Shown: positions 1-8,724 of the stretch, piece after piece | Numbering within the stretch: the first letter of the stretch is position 1 | Layout: each line of letters starts with the position of its first letter | From: Candidatus Poribacteria bacterium | Lineage (GTDB): Bacteria; Poribacteria; WGA-4E; WGA-3G | Direction of reading: 5' to 3' | DNA: 64,000 bases | NCBI GenBank assembly: GCA_022820835.1 | Contig: JAJEET010000008.1 | Location: forward strand, 60,890 to 124,889 | Program-made: the position numbers and the translations under genes | Notes under the pieces: model-generated | What the model saw: only the letters and a program-made list of their open reading frames with translations | Database searches by the model: none | Told to the model about the DNA's origin: nothing

Positions 1-626
1 AGAAACGAACCGCTGATGCCGGGTAAGATCATCGCTGAGACTGCCAAGGCACCGCTTCCAAAAAAGAGTCCGAATTCCCAATACGTCGGTAACTGCGCCG
101 CGCGCCCGGCAGGGGCATCTATTACCGTCTCATTCCCAGCTTTATAGGCGACCCGTTCTAATTGCTTCTCCGCCATACCGACCGATAAACCTAATATTAA
201 GGCGATAGCGATTAATAGAGCTAACGTCTCCTTCCAACCGAACCCCTTTAGCATTCGCACCGGTATGAGAATAGATGTCAAGATCAATCCGCTAAAAAAG
301 CCGTAGGTTGCGTCATGGTGATCGTTGAGTAGATAGACAATTAATTTTGACGTGAGCAATAAGGCAGCGATTGCGCCGATACCCAAGAGTGCAAGAAATC
401 CGAAGTCGATGCGGCGAAGTTCAGCTTCCACTTCCGTGAAGGCGTGCCGCTTAAATCTCAGGATGCCAAGCAATTTTTTTACGGTTGAAAATCCGATGCA
501 CCGTAATGCGCCGATGAGCCGTTCGTAAATACCTAAAACGAGCGCAAGCGTCCCGCCACTCATACCGGGGATAATATTAGCTATACCTATCAGAAAGCCG
601 TTAACAAAAAACCGGAGTGAATTCAT
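1..626 (-). CDS. DUF368 family membrane protein (3' end cut by window edge)
   Basis: Reading leftwards from an ATG at 624-626, about 208 residues are open to the window edge, so the C-terminus is missing. The N-terminus carries the glycine/proline pattern IANIIPGMSGGTLALVLG (about residues 15-32). A second, related segment MILPGISGSF lies at the cut end. These two repeated PG(M/I)SG motifs are the hallmark of the DUF368 family of multi-pass inner-membrane proteins. Hydrophobic segments alternate along the whole visible part (for example FLALLGIGAIAALLL). Recent family work links DUF368 proteins to polyprenyl-phosphate lipid transport, but nothing here tests that. The gene is followed downstream only by sequence outside the window. 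Confidence 0.82.
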   Translation of the reverse strand, partial: MNSLRFFVNGFLIGIANIIPGMSGGTLALVLGIYERLIGALRCIGFSTVKKLLGILRFKRHAFTEVEAELRRIDFGFLALLGIGAIAALLLTSKLIVYLLNDHHDATYGFFSGLILTSILIPVRMLKGFGWKETLALLIAIALILGLSVGMAEKQLERVAYKAGNETVIDAPAGRAAQLPTYWEFGLFFGSGALAVSAMILPGISGSF

Positions 627-690
627 TTTTAGGTTGTCATTTTTCGGTTATCCGTTTGTGGCGGTAACAACCTTTTCACCTACCACACGC

Positions 691-726
691 TTAACTGAAG
701 ACTGATAACTGATAACTGACAACTGT
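691..726. repeat. Heptamer-type tandem repeat (AACTGAT units)
   Basis: AACTGA, ACTGATA, ACTGATA and ACTGACA units follow one another between the DUF368 gene and the glycosyltransferase. The same unit type recurs in this window at 18572-18596, 18670-18699, 19290-19306 and 58287-58316, and as GCTGATT units at 10778-10814. Short heptameric tandem repeats of this sort are known between genes in filamentous cyanobacteria; here they are always intergenic. Confidence 0.55.
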
Positions 727-729
727 TCC

Positions 730-1392
730 TCACAAACTGCGAAGCAATAACTTTGTAAAGAGCCACATCTCGCGAAGCGGTTTAATATGGCTGACCTCAT
801 CGCCGTAACGGGTCTGAATCGGTAAATTTTCAATCCAGAATCCGAGTTTGCCTGCCTTTATTAGGAGTTCAGATTCCGTTTCATAACGCTCCGTTTCTAA
901 ATGGACCTGTCGCAATACCTCTGTGCGAATGAGTCGATATCCCGATTGGAAATCTGGCACCCGTTGTCCGCACAACTTTGAACCGACATAAGAGACGATA
1001 CGGTTATTGACACGTCGATGAAACGGCATTGATGTCCGCAAGTTTTCTGTGTCTCTTGCCCCGATGAGTATATCGGGCTGCGTGCTATGAAAATGTTCTA
1101 AAAAGCGTGGTATATCAGCAGGTTCATGTTGTCCATCACTGTCCATTGTGAAGACTAATTCGTACCCGTGTTCAATCGCATAAGTAAAACCTTTTCTTAA
1201 GGCGTTTCCCTTACCACGATTCGTCGTATTTACTAAACAGACGACGTTGTATGTCGATGCGATCTCTGCTGTCCCATCCGACGAACCGTCGTCAATAACA
1301 ACAATCTCGCCGATAAATTCAGAGGCTTCCTGAATTATCCGCCCGATTGTTCTCGATTCATTGTGCGCCGGTAGCAGCAAACAGATTTTCAT
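730..1392 (-). CDS. Family 2 glycosyltransferase (dolichyl-phosphate mannosyltransferase-like)
   Basis: A 220-residue GT-A fold enzyme that would transfer a sugar from a nucleotide-sugar donor, probably to a lipid carrier or envelope glycan. The N-terminal strand LLLPAHNES (residues 5-13), the acidic turn VVIDDGSSDGT (31-41) and the metal-binding DSD (84-86, within MDSDGQH) are all present. The later QSGYR segment fits the acceptor-side motif of the DPM1/GtrB-like subgroup. No C-terminal membrane helices follow, so it is a soluble, short form. I chose the ATG at 1392, where the family alignment begins, rather than an upstream start that would add 14 non-family residues. Acceptor and donor cannot be told from sequence. 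Confidence 0.86.
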   Translation of the reverse strand: MKICLLLPAHNESRTIGRIIQEASEFIGEIVVIDDGSSDGTAEIASTYNVVCLVNTTNRGKGNALRKGFTYAIEHGYELVFTMDSDGQHEPADIPRFLEHFHSTQPDILIGARDTENLRTSMPFHRRVNNRIVSYVGSKLCGQRVPDFQSGYRLIRTEVLRQVHLETERYETESELLIKAGKLGFWIENLPIQTRYGDEVSHIKPLREMWLFTKLLLRSL

Positions 1393-1475
1393 AAGTTTTG
1401 AATAAATTATACTATATAAATGAATTTCTGTCAAACGATTCTATGTGAATGTATGTGAATTCCCCCAATTTCCAC

Positions 1476-1504
1476 TTGCGATCTACTGCCAACTTGTGTA
1501 TAAT
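1476..1504 (+). promoter_or_regulatory. Sigma-70-type promoter upstream of small hypothetical gene
   Basis: TTGCGA at 1476-1481 and TATAAT at 1499-1504 are separated by 17 bases, a near-consensus pair. Transcription would start near 1511 and run into the small gene at 1736 through a leader of about 225 nt. The stretch 1393-1735 otherwise holds no gene I can support. Confidence 0.55.
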
Positions 1505-1735
1505 AAATACTTCACATAAATTTATCAATCAGGAGTTCAACGAAAGCGTGCGAAATATCAAACCGACACATAAAGCGATAAAAACCTTAACGGACACGCC
1601 AGAGGGTCGCACCCACCGCGTTAATATCCTGCTTCTGCCCATCCACCTGAGATTTAGAAACGCGACAAGTGAGGTTCCATGCCTGATTTAAATGCTGATG
1701 CTCGGCAATTTCACAATCCACGAGCGGAGGTTACT

Positions 1736-1942
1736 ATGAAACCGACTACCCATATTGAAAATACCACAGTTGCTGAATGGACAAGAGACAAACGGATGGA
1801 TAAGGCATTTGAACAGATCCTTGAAATCGCCTTTGAGGCCGGGCTCCTCGTTTTCATGACAGACGAAGACAATGCTTACACACAACGAGTTTTAATTGAG
1901 CGTCCTGTTGAAGACGAAAGCGAAGAAGCATTGGATGATTAA
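1736..1942 (+). CDS. Small hypothetical protein, 68 aa, acidic C-terminus
   Basis: I do not recognise a family. The ATG at 1736 is preceded by GCGGAGG at a 5-base spacing, which decides this start over an in-frame ATG at 1679. The protein begins MKPTTHIENTTVAEWTRDK, has a central amphipathic helix-like stretch (KRMDKAFEQILEIAFEAG) and ends in a strongly acidic tail (VEDESEEALDD). A good promoter about 230 bp upstream supports expression. No partner gene is adjacent: the nucleoside hydrolase starts 136 bp downstream with its own -10 box. It is probably a real small gene of unknown role. Confidence 0.55.
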   Translation: MKPTTHIENTTVAEWTRDKRMDKAFEQILEIAFEAGLLVFMTDEDNAYTQRVLIERPVEDESEEALDD

Positions 1943-2033
1943 TCAACCCGAGCAAATAGTAAGGAAAGGTTAAAGGCGTATAACGTTCCCATCCTCAAAG
2001 CGTAATAATAAATCCCCCATCTTTTTCCAAACG

Positions 2034-2042
2034 TGATATACT
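2034..2042 (+). promoter_or_regulatory. Extended -10 promoter of nucleoside hydrolase
   Basis: TGATATACT gives an extended -10 element (TGN plus TATACT) about 36 bp before the ATG at 2078. No clear -35 box is present. The same TGNTATACT form occurs before several other genes in this window. Confidence 0.4.
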
Positions 2043-2077
2043 AAAGCAAAATCTCATTTCACAAGGTCAAAACGCTT

Positions 2078-3001
2078 ATGAACTTTCCAACACTGTCGGA
2101 GTCAAAACGCCTTGAAATGCTCCAACCTCCAAAAGGACGAGTACGAATGGTGCTTGACACTGACACCTATAACGAAATTGACGACCAATTTGCAGTCGTT
2201 CACGCGCTACTCTCACCGGAACACCTCAACGTAGAGGCAATTTACGCCGCGCCTTTCCACAACAACCGCTCCGCGAACGCCGAAGACGGCATGGAGAAAA
2301 GTTATGAGGAAATTCTAAGACTTTTAGACTTCCTCAATGTCTCCGCCGACGGGTTTACCTACCGCGGTTCAAGAGCGTTTCTCGCCGATAAAGCGGCTCC
2401 CGTGCAGAGCGATGCTGCTACTGATATGATTGAACGGGCAATGACGAAAGATTCCGATGAACCCCTGTACGTTGTTGCTGTCGGTGCTATCACGAATGTC
2501 GCCTCCGCTATCCTCATAGAACCCGAAATCATCAAACGCATTGTCATCGTCTGGCTTGGTGGGAATCCGTTGTACTGGCCACACACCCGAGAGTTCAACC
2601 TTATGCAGGACCTTCAGAGCGCGCAAATCGTTTTGGACTGCGGCGTGCCATTCGTCTGGCTACCCGCACGCGGAGTCGTTTCGCATTTGCACACGACTGT
2701 CGCTGAGATGGAACGCTATGTACAGGGTAGAGGCAAGGTCGGAGATTATCTCGTGGAAATCTTCAAAGACTACGCAAACGACCACTTTGCGTGGTCAAAG
2801 GTGATATGGGATATATCCGCCACAGCGTATCTCGTCAATCCGGCGTGGGTACCGACAGACATTGTTCACAGTCCCATCTTGACAGAAACGGTGACGTGGA
2901 GTTTTGATAACAGTCGTCATCTCATGCGCGTTGCGACGAGTGTCAATCGGGATGCGATCTTCAGGGATCTGTTTGAGAAATTGCAGCACCACACCGCGTA
3001 A
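2078..3001 (+). CDS. Inosine/uridine-preferring nucleoside hydrolase family protein
   Basis: A 307-residue protein of the IUNH fold, which cleaves the N-glycosidic bond of ribonucleosides using a calcium ion held by N-terminal aspartates. The motif DTDTYNEIDDQFAV (residues 27-40) corresponds to the family's DTDxGxDDxxA signature. It keeps D27, D29, D35 and D36 but replaces the usual glycine region with YNEI. Later conserved parts are visible: VVAVGAITNVASAI (the threonine/asparagine loop), and HTREFNLMQDLQSAQIVL, equivalent to the EFNxxxDPxAA segment though without the usual DP. Length is typical. No signal peptide is present, so it is a cytoplasmic salvage enzyme. Substrate could be nucleosides or a related N-glycoside; the altered loop makes the specificity uncertain. 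Confidence 0.85.
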   Translation: MNFPTLSESKRLEMLQPPKGRVRMVLDTDTYNEIDDQFAVVHALLSPEHLNVEAIYAAPFHNNRSANAEDGMEKSYEEILRLLDFLNVSADGFTYRGSRAFLADKAAPVQSDAATDMIERAMTKDSDEPLYVVAVGAITNVASAILIEPEIIKRIVIVWLGGNPLYWPHTREFNLMQDLQSAQIVLDCGVPFVWLPARGVVSHLHTTVAEMERYVQGRGKVGDYLVEIFKDYANDHFAWSKVIWDISATAYLVNPAWVPTDIVHSPILTETVTWSFDNSRHLMRVATSVNRDAIFRDLFEKLQHHTA

Positions 3002-3097
3002 AATATGATGACATTGAACAAACCGAAAAAAAACCAGCGGGAACCCCGTTTGAATGAGGATTAGAACCCGATACGCCGATTGAAGAAGGAGATTCGT

Positions 3098-4732
3098 ATG
3101 ATTTACAAGCAGTGGAGATTTGTGGTCTTAAGCGTCATCCTGGTTTTTTATGCGATTGGAAACAGTGTCGCAGCAAATTCAACCGCAACCGGCACTGTGT
3201 TTTTAGATACAAACGGAAACCAAGTGAAGGACGACAACGAGAAGGGCTTGTCTGGGGTTCGCGTTTCTAATGGGCAGGATATTGTCCAAACCGATGCCAA
3301 CGGGCAATACGCGCTCGAAGTCAGTGATGACAGCATTCTCTTCGTGATTAAGCCCCGAGGGTTTATGACACCCGTTGATGAAAATCGTCTCCCGAAATTT
3401 TATTACATTCACAAACCGCACGGTTCACCAGAAGGACTGAAGTATGCCGGCATCGCACCAACCGGTCCATTACCGACAACTATTGATTTCCCGCTCACTG
3501 AACAGACCGAAGCGGATACCTTCAAGGTACTCGTCTTCGGGGATACACAGCCCTATAATATGCAAGAGATTGAGTGGTTAGCACATGATGTAATAGAAGA
3601 AGTTATTGGAACGGATGCAGTGTTCGGAATCAGTCTTGGCGATTTGGTAGGCGACGATTTAGACTTATTCCGCCCTCTTAACGAAGTGATGGCTACCGTT
3701 GGAATACCGTGGTACAACGTCCACGGTAATCACGATATGAACTTTCTTGCTACGGATGACCGGTACGCCGATGAGACATTTGAACGTGTTTATGGGCCCG
3801 CGTGCTATTCGTTTGACTGGGGACCTGTCCATTTCATCAACATCGACAATGTGTACTTTCACCGCGATGAAAAAAACAATCCTCGCTACTCGAGTGAGGT
3901 GGGAGAACAGCAGTTGACGTACCTTCGAAACGACCTCGCTTTTGTACCGAAAGATCAGCTTGTTGTTATATCCTTTCATATTCCGTTGACCGAGATGCGC
4001 GATGTGAAGGAATTGATGAATCTACTCGGAGATCGACCCAACACGTTATCTCTGTCAGCACACACGCACTTCCAACGGGATGACTTTGTCGGACCGGAGC
4101 ACGGTTGGCAGGGCGACCACCCACATCATCACCACAATCATGCAACCACATCCGGCTCTTGGTGGCGGGGCGCGCTCGACGAAATCGGTATCCCACACAC
4201 AACCATGCGGGATGGCGCACCGAACGGATACGGCATCTTCACATTTAGTGGAAACCAATACGCAATCCGGTTTAAAGCCGCCCGTCGTCCAGCGGATTAT
4301 CAGATGAACATATTCGCACCTTGGGAAGTTGCGTCAACAGAAACTGGCGAAACAGACATCGTTGCTAACGTTTTTGGAGGCACCAAACGCTCAACGGTTG
4401 AAATGCGTCTCGGTGAAATTGGGGAATGGAAACCGATGACCTATACGCCTCAGGAAGACCCATACTATAAAGCACTCAAGGCACGGGACGATGCGAATCA
4501 GCTTGAGCGGAAACTGCATATCGCACTTCGAGAAACAATGAAGTCGCAGTTGAAGGAAGACAGTGAACTGCCAAAACGGGGGCAAACACTTAGCGGAATT
4601 GTAAAATCAACGCATATCTGGCAAGCGAAACTCCCAGCGAATGCTCGTAAAGGAACGCACGTTATATACGTCCGTACAACTGATATGTTCGGTCAAACCT
4701 TTACAGGACGCCGAATCATCCGAGTGCATTAG
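3098..4732 (+). CDS. Secreted calcineurin-like metallophosphoesterase with N-terminal SdrD-B-like domain
   Basis: A 544-residue protein. A signal peptide (residues 1-26, basic start then VVLSVILVFYAIGNSVA) is followed by a beta domain of the SdrD-B/MetallophosN type (GTVFLDTNGNQVKDDNEKGL, about 32-51). The central phosphoesterase domain shows FGDTQ (about 146), SLGDLVGD (about 180), GNHD (about 210), a single histidine in SFHIPL and SAHTHF (about 320), which together supply the two-metal site. A C-terminal beta domain of the MetallophosC type follows. A histidine-rich loop (HPHHHHNH, about 341-348) sits next to the last metal motif and is unusual. The ATG at 3098 is preceded by AAGGAG at a sensible spacing; an upstream TTG adds six non-family residues. 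It probably hydrolyses phosphate esters outside the cytoplasm. Confidence 0.88.
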   Translation: MIYKQWRFVVLSVILVFYAIGNSVAANSTATGTVFLDTNGNQVKDDNEKGLSGVRVSNGQDIVQTDANGQYALEVSDDSILFVIKPRGFMTPVDENRLPKFYYIHKPHGSPEGLKYAGIAPTGPLPTTIDFPLTEQTEADTFKVLVFGDTQPYNMQEIEWLAHDVIEEVIGTDAVFGISLGDLVGDDLDLFRPLNEVMATVGIPWYNVHGNHDMNFLATDDRYADETFERVYGPACYSFDWGPVHFINIDNVYFHRDEKNNPRYSSEVGEQQLTYLRNDLAFVPKDQLVVISFHIPLTEMRDVKELMNLLGDRPNTLSLSAHTHFQRDDFVGPEHGWQGDHPHHHHNHATTSGSWWRGALDEIGIPHTTMRDGAPNGYGIFTFSGNQYAIRFKAARRPADYQMNIFAPWEVASTETGETDIVANVFGGTKRSTVEMRLGEIGEWKPMTYTPQEDPYYKALKARDDANQLERKLHIALRETMKSQLKEDSELPKRGQTLSGIVKSTHIWQAKLPANARKGTHVIYVRTTDMFGQTFTGRRIIRVH

Positions 4733-4746
4733 CTTGATTGCCGCTC

Positions 4747-5583
4747 TCACAGGAGCGGAACATTCCATTCGTCGCCGTAAATGATTTCAAGCTGATCGTG
4801 CGGTTTGAAGTAGTCGGTTGGATGATGGTTTTCACCCATATCGCCGAACAACCTCCGGCGGCGCGGTGTCATCCGTGTGAGTACGTCCGCAGGGAGTTTA
4901 TCGTAATCGTAAGGTCGGGACCACATCTGTCCATAACGGAATGTGACGCTTTTGCGGATGCGATCCGTCTGATTCGGTCCGACCCCGTGCCACAATGCCC
5001 ACGGAAAGATAACTGCATCACCAGCCGCCGCGAGCACTTGAACCGCGCCTTCAGGGTACTCACCTTTCTTTAACCTATTTTCTGGAAAACGGACTTTATG
5101 GCTTCCCGGTACACACATAAAATTTCCCTGATCCGGTTCGCTCAGATCCGTCAAGAAAAATTGGATTTTGAATTGCAAGGGTAGACTGTCCAGATGCGGG
5201 TGGATACGTTGGAGTGAGGGACCGGCATCCGTATGGAATCCCATCAAAGCCTCGACATCTGGGTGTCGGACGTATATTTGCGTCCCCATGATCTGAAGAT
5301 AAGGCCCCATCAGTGAAAGAATCGTGCCGAAGGTACGTGGATGGTCGGTGAGTGGGTCGAGTGCATCCGTCCGTTCAATCGCACGGATAATCGTATATGC
5401 ACCTTTTCCGAACCGATTGCCTTGTTGTAGACTCGGTGTTTCTTGGACATACGTTTCAATCACTGCGTCCACGGCTCCCAAAAGTGTTTCAATTTCAGTA
5501 GGTGATAGGACGTTCTTGAGAATCAGAAATCCATCGTTTTGCCACACCTTTCGTTGGACATCTGTCAAGTATGGAGATAACAT
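4747..5583 (-). CDS. Phytanoyl-CoA dioxygenase (PhyH) family Fe(II)/2-oxoglutarate oxygenase
   Basis: A 278-residue non-haem iron oxygenase. The facial triad is visible as HTD (H117, D119, in MGFHTDAG) and a distal histidine (about 197, in LWHGVGPN). RKSVTFRYG just after it carries the arginine that would hold 2-oxoglutarate. The N-terminal NDGFLILKNVLSP segment is the usual family opening. I chose the ATG at 5583 because AAAGGAGC lies at good spacing before it; an upstream in-frame ATG at 5613 lacks this. A 17-spaced TTGACT/TATAAT promoter lies upstream at 5648-5676. Bacterial PhyH proteins hydroxylate many small molecules, so the substrate is unknown. It is convergent with the metallophosphoesterase gene. 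Confidence 0.87.
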   Translation of the reverse strand: MLSPYLTDVQRKVWQNDGFLILKNVLSPTEIETLLGAVDAVIETYVQETPSLQQGNRFGKGAYTIIRAIERTDALDPLTDHPRTFGTILSLMGPYLQIMGTQIYVRHPDVEALMGFHTDAGPSLQRIHPHLDSLPLQFKIQFFLTDLSEPDQGNFMCVPGSHKVRFPENRLKKGEYPEGAVQVLAAAGDAVIFPWALWHGVGPNQTDRIRKSVTFRYGQMWSRPYDYDKLPADVLTRMTPRRRRLFGDMGENHHPTDYFKPHDQLEIIYGDEWNVPLL

Positions 5584-5647
5584 CTGTAGCTCCTTTGCTG
5601 CGAATCTGATCAAATATTTGGATATTTTTCTGCTATACCGTCAAAAA

Positions 5648-5676
5648 ATTATAGACGAATTTCGCTACCGAGTCAA
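5648..5676 (-). promoter_or_regulatory. Sigma-70-type promoter of PhyH gene
   Basis: On the minus strand TTGACT (5671-5676) and TATAAT (5648-5653) are 17 bases apart, placing the transcript start near 5641 and giving a leader of about 58 nt to the ATG at 5583. Confidence 0.6.
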
Positions 5677-5776
5677 GTCCATTTTACCACTCAAACTCAA
5701 CGTTTTCAGCGTATTTGCGTCTAATTTGTTACAATCAACACAGATTTCTCGTATATTTAGTAACAGTCCCAAGAAT

Positions 5777-5891
5777 TATAGTAAAGCCAACAATTAAAGA
5801 GACATTTCAGTGATTGTGGAAACCACTTCTCGTAGGGGCGAGGTTTCCTCGCCCGCTGTGGAGTGTTTCATTAATTCTAAAATCCACTATA
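5777..5891. mobile_element. Miniature inverted-repeat element, TATAGT family, copy A
   Basis: A 115 bp non-coding unit bounded by TATAGTAAA on the left and TCCACTATA on the right. The inverted match continues imperfectly inward (AATTAA, GA, ACA blocks). Its centre holds a perfect hairpin GGGCGAGG-TTT-CCTCGCCC (5836-5854). The right end lies 29 bp before the recG start codon. The TA-bounded short ends suggest an IS630/Tc1-type non-autonomous element, but no transposase is present in the window to prove this. Confidence 0.6.
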
Positions 5892-5920
5892 AATAGCAGC
5901 GTTCGATTTCAACTAAAATT

Positions 5921-8710
5921 ATGAGCAATTTCGCACATATCCTCACTACGATCCGTCGTCCGTTCCAACAAGAACTCCGTAAGGGGTGTCGCGACGATGT
6001 CGTCGTCAATGGATTGGGAAGTTATGTCCAACTCTGGGTAAAGAACGGCGACGCTTTCACATTGGATGCAACCGAAAAAGAGATGCTGACCGGTTTGGCA
6101 GCTCTCTTTGAGAATTACATTGGTGCCTCGCCTGTTGAACGACAACGTACGCTCGAAGAAGCGACAAAACGTATTGATGCGGCACTCAAGGGCGGACAGC
6201 AGTCGCCTGTTAATGCCAACAGCCCAACCGTAGAAACGCCAGAGAAACGTCAGCAGCCAACAACACGACCGACACGTACGAAAAAGAATACACAACCGGA
6301 GGTGTTATCCCTCTTCGGAGAAACAGAAAACCCTCCAGAACAGGCACCCATAAAGCGAGAACCGACACCGGTACCGACAACACATAAAGCAAAAACGGGG
6401 GACTTATCGCTCCTCGGCGATGCCGAAGTTTTCTCACAACGATCAGCGCGCGCCCCCTCAGAAACGGCTGCAGCATCTGTACCAGTCCCTGATACGCCTG
6501 TTGGAACAGACCTCACTTCACTCGATTTTCTATCCGAACCCGTCCAATTCATCAAAGGCATCGGACCTCGCCGCGCAGAAATGATAACGGAGGAACTCGG
6601 CATCCACACCGTCGGCGAATTCTTGGCATACTATCCTCGCGATTACATCGACCGTTCCAAAACAGTCGAAATCTATAGAGTCGGCAGGACAGAAGATGAC
6701 GAGCCTGAGACGATTCAGGGTAAAGTCGTCAACCACACCTCATCTCCCACCGCGAGGGGAAAAAAGATCGGTAAAATCTCGATTTACGACGGCACCGGTG
6801 TAGCGATGTTAGTTAATTTCGGAAGACGGATCGGTATTATGAAGTCGCTGCTCCCCGTTGATACGGAAGTCGTCGTCAGTGGTAAATTTTCACGTCGTTA
6901 CAATGAAATTCAGGCAACCGACTATGAGTTTGAACTGTTCGAGGAGGACAACCTCATCCACACCAAGCGGATCGTTCCGAAATATCCGCTTACGGCAAAA
7001 CTCACAGCGAAGATGCTCCGCGCTTGGATGCGGACTGCACTCGACGCACACGGACAACAGATCCCAGAAATCTTCCCTCTCACGCTACGGCAACGGCAAG
7101 GCTTGATTGATAGGCAATCGGCTCTCAACGAAATCCATTTTCCAACCTCAGAAGCCTATCAAGAAGCAGCACAAAAACGGCTCGCCTTTGAAGAGTTTTT
7201 TCTCCTCAGTCTCGGCATGGAACTCAAAAAAGAGCGTCGTATCTCAGAAGATGGCATAGCGTTCCGGGTCGGGACGGAATCCAAAGAAAGTTCCGTCTCT
7301 CTGGTCAAGGAATTCATCGCTTCATTGCCTTACGAACTCACCGGGGCACAGAAACGAGTCTTCACCGAAATCCAAAACGATATGCGACAGAAAAAGGTCA
7401 TGAATCGGCTCATTCAAGGGGATGTCGGTTCTGGAAAGACAGTCGTCGCTGCGCTGGCGTTGCTCTGTGCGATCGAAAACGGTTACCAAGGTGCGTTGAT
7501 GGTGCCGACAGAAATCCTCGCCGAACAGCACTATTATAATCTTTCCGAAATGTTCGAGCTTCTACGTCCGGATGCCACACAAAACGGGGATCGGAAAATA
7601 AAGGTCGTGCTTCTCAAGAGCGATATGCCGAAAGCAGCGCGCGAAGAGGCGTTAGCGGCAATTACCGACGGTTCTGCTGACCTCGTTGTCGGCACACAGG
7701 CGTTAATACAGGAAGGTGTCGATTTTCACAAACTCGGACTCGTTATCATAGACGAACAACACCGGTTCGGCGTGATGCAACGGGCAACGCTTCGTAAGAA
7801 AGCTGGCAATAATACACAATCGGGAAACGGCAGCCAAAAACAGGGTACCGATGCTATACTGGCACCAGATGTCCTCGTCATGACAGCGACACCTATTCCG
7901 AGGACACTCGCTTTGACACTCTACGGAGACTTGAACGTCTCAGTCATTGACGAAATGCCACCCGGTAGACAAACCATTAAAACCCACTGGATAAAAGAAC
8001 GAGATCGGGAGAAGTTATACGGTAACCTTCGGAAAGAGATTCAGCGGGGTAGGCAGGCATATGTCGTCTATCCGCTTGTTGAAGAATCCGAAAAAATGGA
8101 AGAGCTTAAAGCCGCGACAGAGATGGCGGAACATCTTCAAAGTGCCGTGTTCCCAAGCTTACGCATCGGGTTATTGCACGGGCAGATGAAATCCGTTGAA
8201 AAACAGGAGATTATGGCGAGCTTCAAGGCTCGACAGATTGATATCCTTGTCTCAACAACAGTGATTGAAGTCGGCATTGATGTTCCGAACGCGACACTGA
8301 TGGTGATTGAGCATGCCGAGCGATTTGGGTTGTCCCAGTTGCATCAGTTGCGTGGACGTGTCGGACGCGGTGAGCATCAATCGTCGTGTTATCTCGTCGC
8401 TACGCCGAAGGGTGATGATTCTTACCAACGGATTCTGGCGATGATTCGGACGAACAATGGGTTTCAGATTGCTGAGGCAGACCTGAACATCCGTGGACCG
8501 GGAGAGTTCTTCGGTACACGCCAATCGGGTGTCCCGAATTTCAAGATTGCGAACATCATCCACGATGCATCGCTTCTGGAATCAGCGAAAAGAGAGGCGG
8601 AACTCTTAATCAAAGCCGATCCGAGCTTGAACGCCCCGGAACATCAATTGCTGAAACGGATGTTGCAGAAGCACTGGCGCGGTAATTTAGAGATTGCTTC
8701 TGTCGGTTAA
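5921..8710 (+). CDS. recG: ATP-dependent DNA helicase RecG with long N-terminal extension
   Basis: A 929-residue superfamily 2 helicase that reverses stalled forks and unwinds branched DNA. Visible in order: a helical N-terminal region and a low-complexity linker (about 1-205), a helix-hairpin-helix-like FIKGIGPRRAEMITEELGI (about 210), the OB wedge domain, Walker A GDVGSGKT (about 502), DEQHRFG motif II (about 610), TATPIPRTLALTLYGD motif III, VGIDVPNATLM and the QLHQLRGRVGRG motif VI. Typical RecG is about 690 residues, so some 200-240 residues are extra. The extension is rich in T, P, E and K after residue 90 and may contain a version of the N-terminal helical domain seen in Thermotoga RecG. 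A miniature element ends 29 bp before the ATG. The next gene follows after 14 bp, so they are probably co-transcribed. Confidence 0.95.
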   Translation: MSNFAHILTTIRRPFQQELRKGCRDDVVVNGLGSYVQLWVKNGDAFTLDATEKEMLTGLAALFENYIGASPVERQRTLEEATKRIDAALKGGQQSPVNANSPTVETPEKRQQPTTRPTRTKKNTQPEVLSLFGETENPPEQAPIKREPTPVPTTHKAKTGDLSLLGDAEVFSQRSARAPSETAAASVPVPDTPVGTDLTSLDFLSEPVQFIKGIGPRRAEMITEELGIHTVGEFLAYYPRDYIDRSKTVEIYRVGRTEDDEPETIQGKVVNHTSSPTARGKKIGKISIYDGTGVAMLVNFGRRIGIMKSLLPVDTEVVVSGKFSRRYNEIQATDYEFELFEEDNLIHTKRIVPKYPLTAKLTAKMLRAWMRTALDAHGQQIPEIFPLTLRQRQGLIDRQSALNEIHFPTSEAYQEAAQKRLAFEEFFLLSLGMELKKERRISEDGIAFRVGTESKESSVSLVKEFIASLPYELTGAQKRVFTEIQNDMRQKKVMNRLIQGDVGSGKTVVAALALLCAIENGYQGALMVPTEILAEQHYYNLSEMFELLRPDATQNGDRKIKVVLLKSDMPKAAREEALAAITDGSADLVVGTQALIQEGVDFHKLGLVIIDEQHRFGVMQRATLRKKAGNNTQSGNGSQKQGTDAILAPDVLVMTATPIPRTLALTLYGDLNVSVIDEMPPGRQTIKTHWIKERDREKLYGNLRKEIQRGRQAYVVYPLVEESEKMEELKAATEMAEHLQSAVFPSLRIGLLHGQMKSVEKQEIMASFKARQIDILVSTTVIEVGIDVPNATLMVIEHAERFGLSQLHQLRGRVGRGEHQSSCYLVATPKGDDSYQRILAMIRTNNGFQIAEADLNIRGPGEFFGTRQSGVPNFKIANIIHDASLLESAKREAELLIKADPSLNAPEHQLLKRMLQKHWRGNLEIASVG

Positions 8711-8724
8711 CAAAGGAGCTTCTA

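Noticed and set aside
1449..1691. 80-residue open frame after the promoter at 1476
   Set aside because: It starts upstream of the predicted transcript start, has no ribosome-binding site and shows no family features. The well-supported small gene begins at 1736.
3027..3049. CGGG-AAC-CCCG hairpin after the nucleoside hydrolase as a terminator
   Set aside because: The T-run lies on the minus-strand side, where no gene ends nearby; on the plus strand only TTTG follows.
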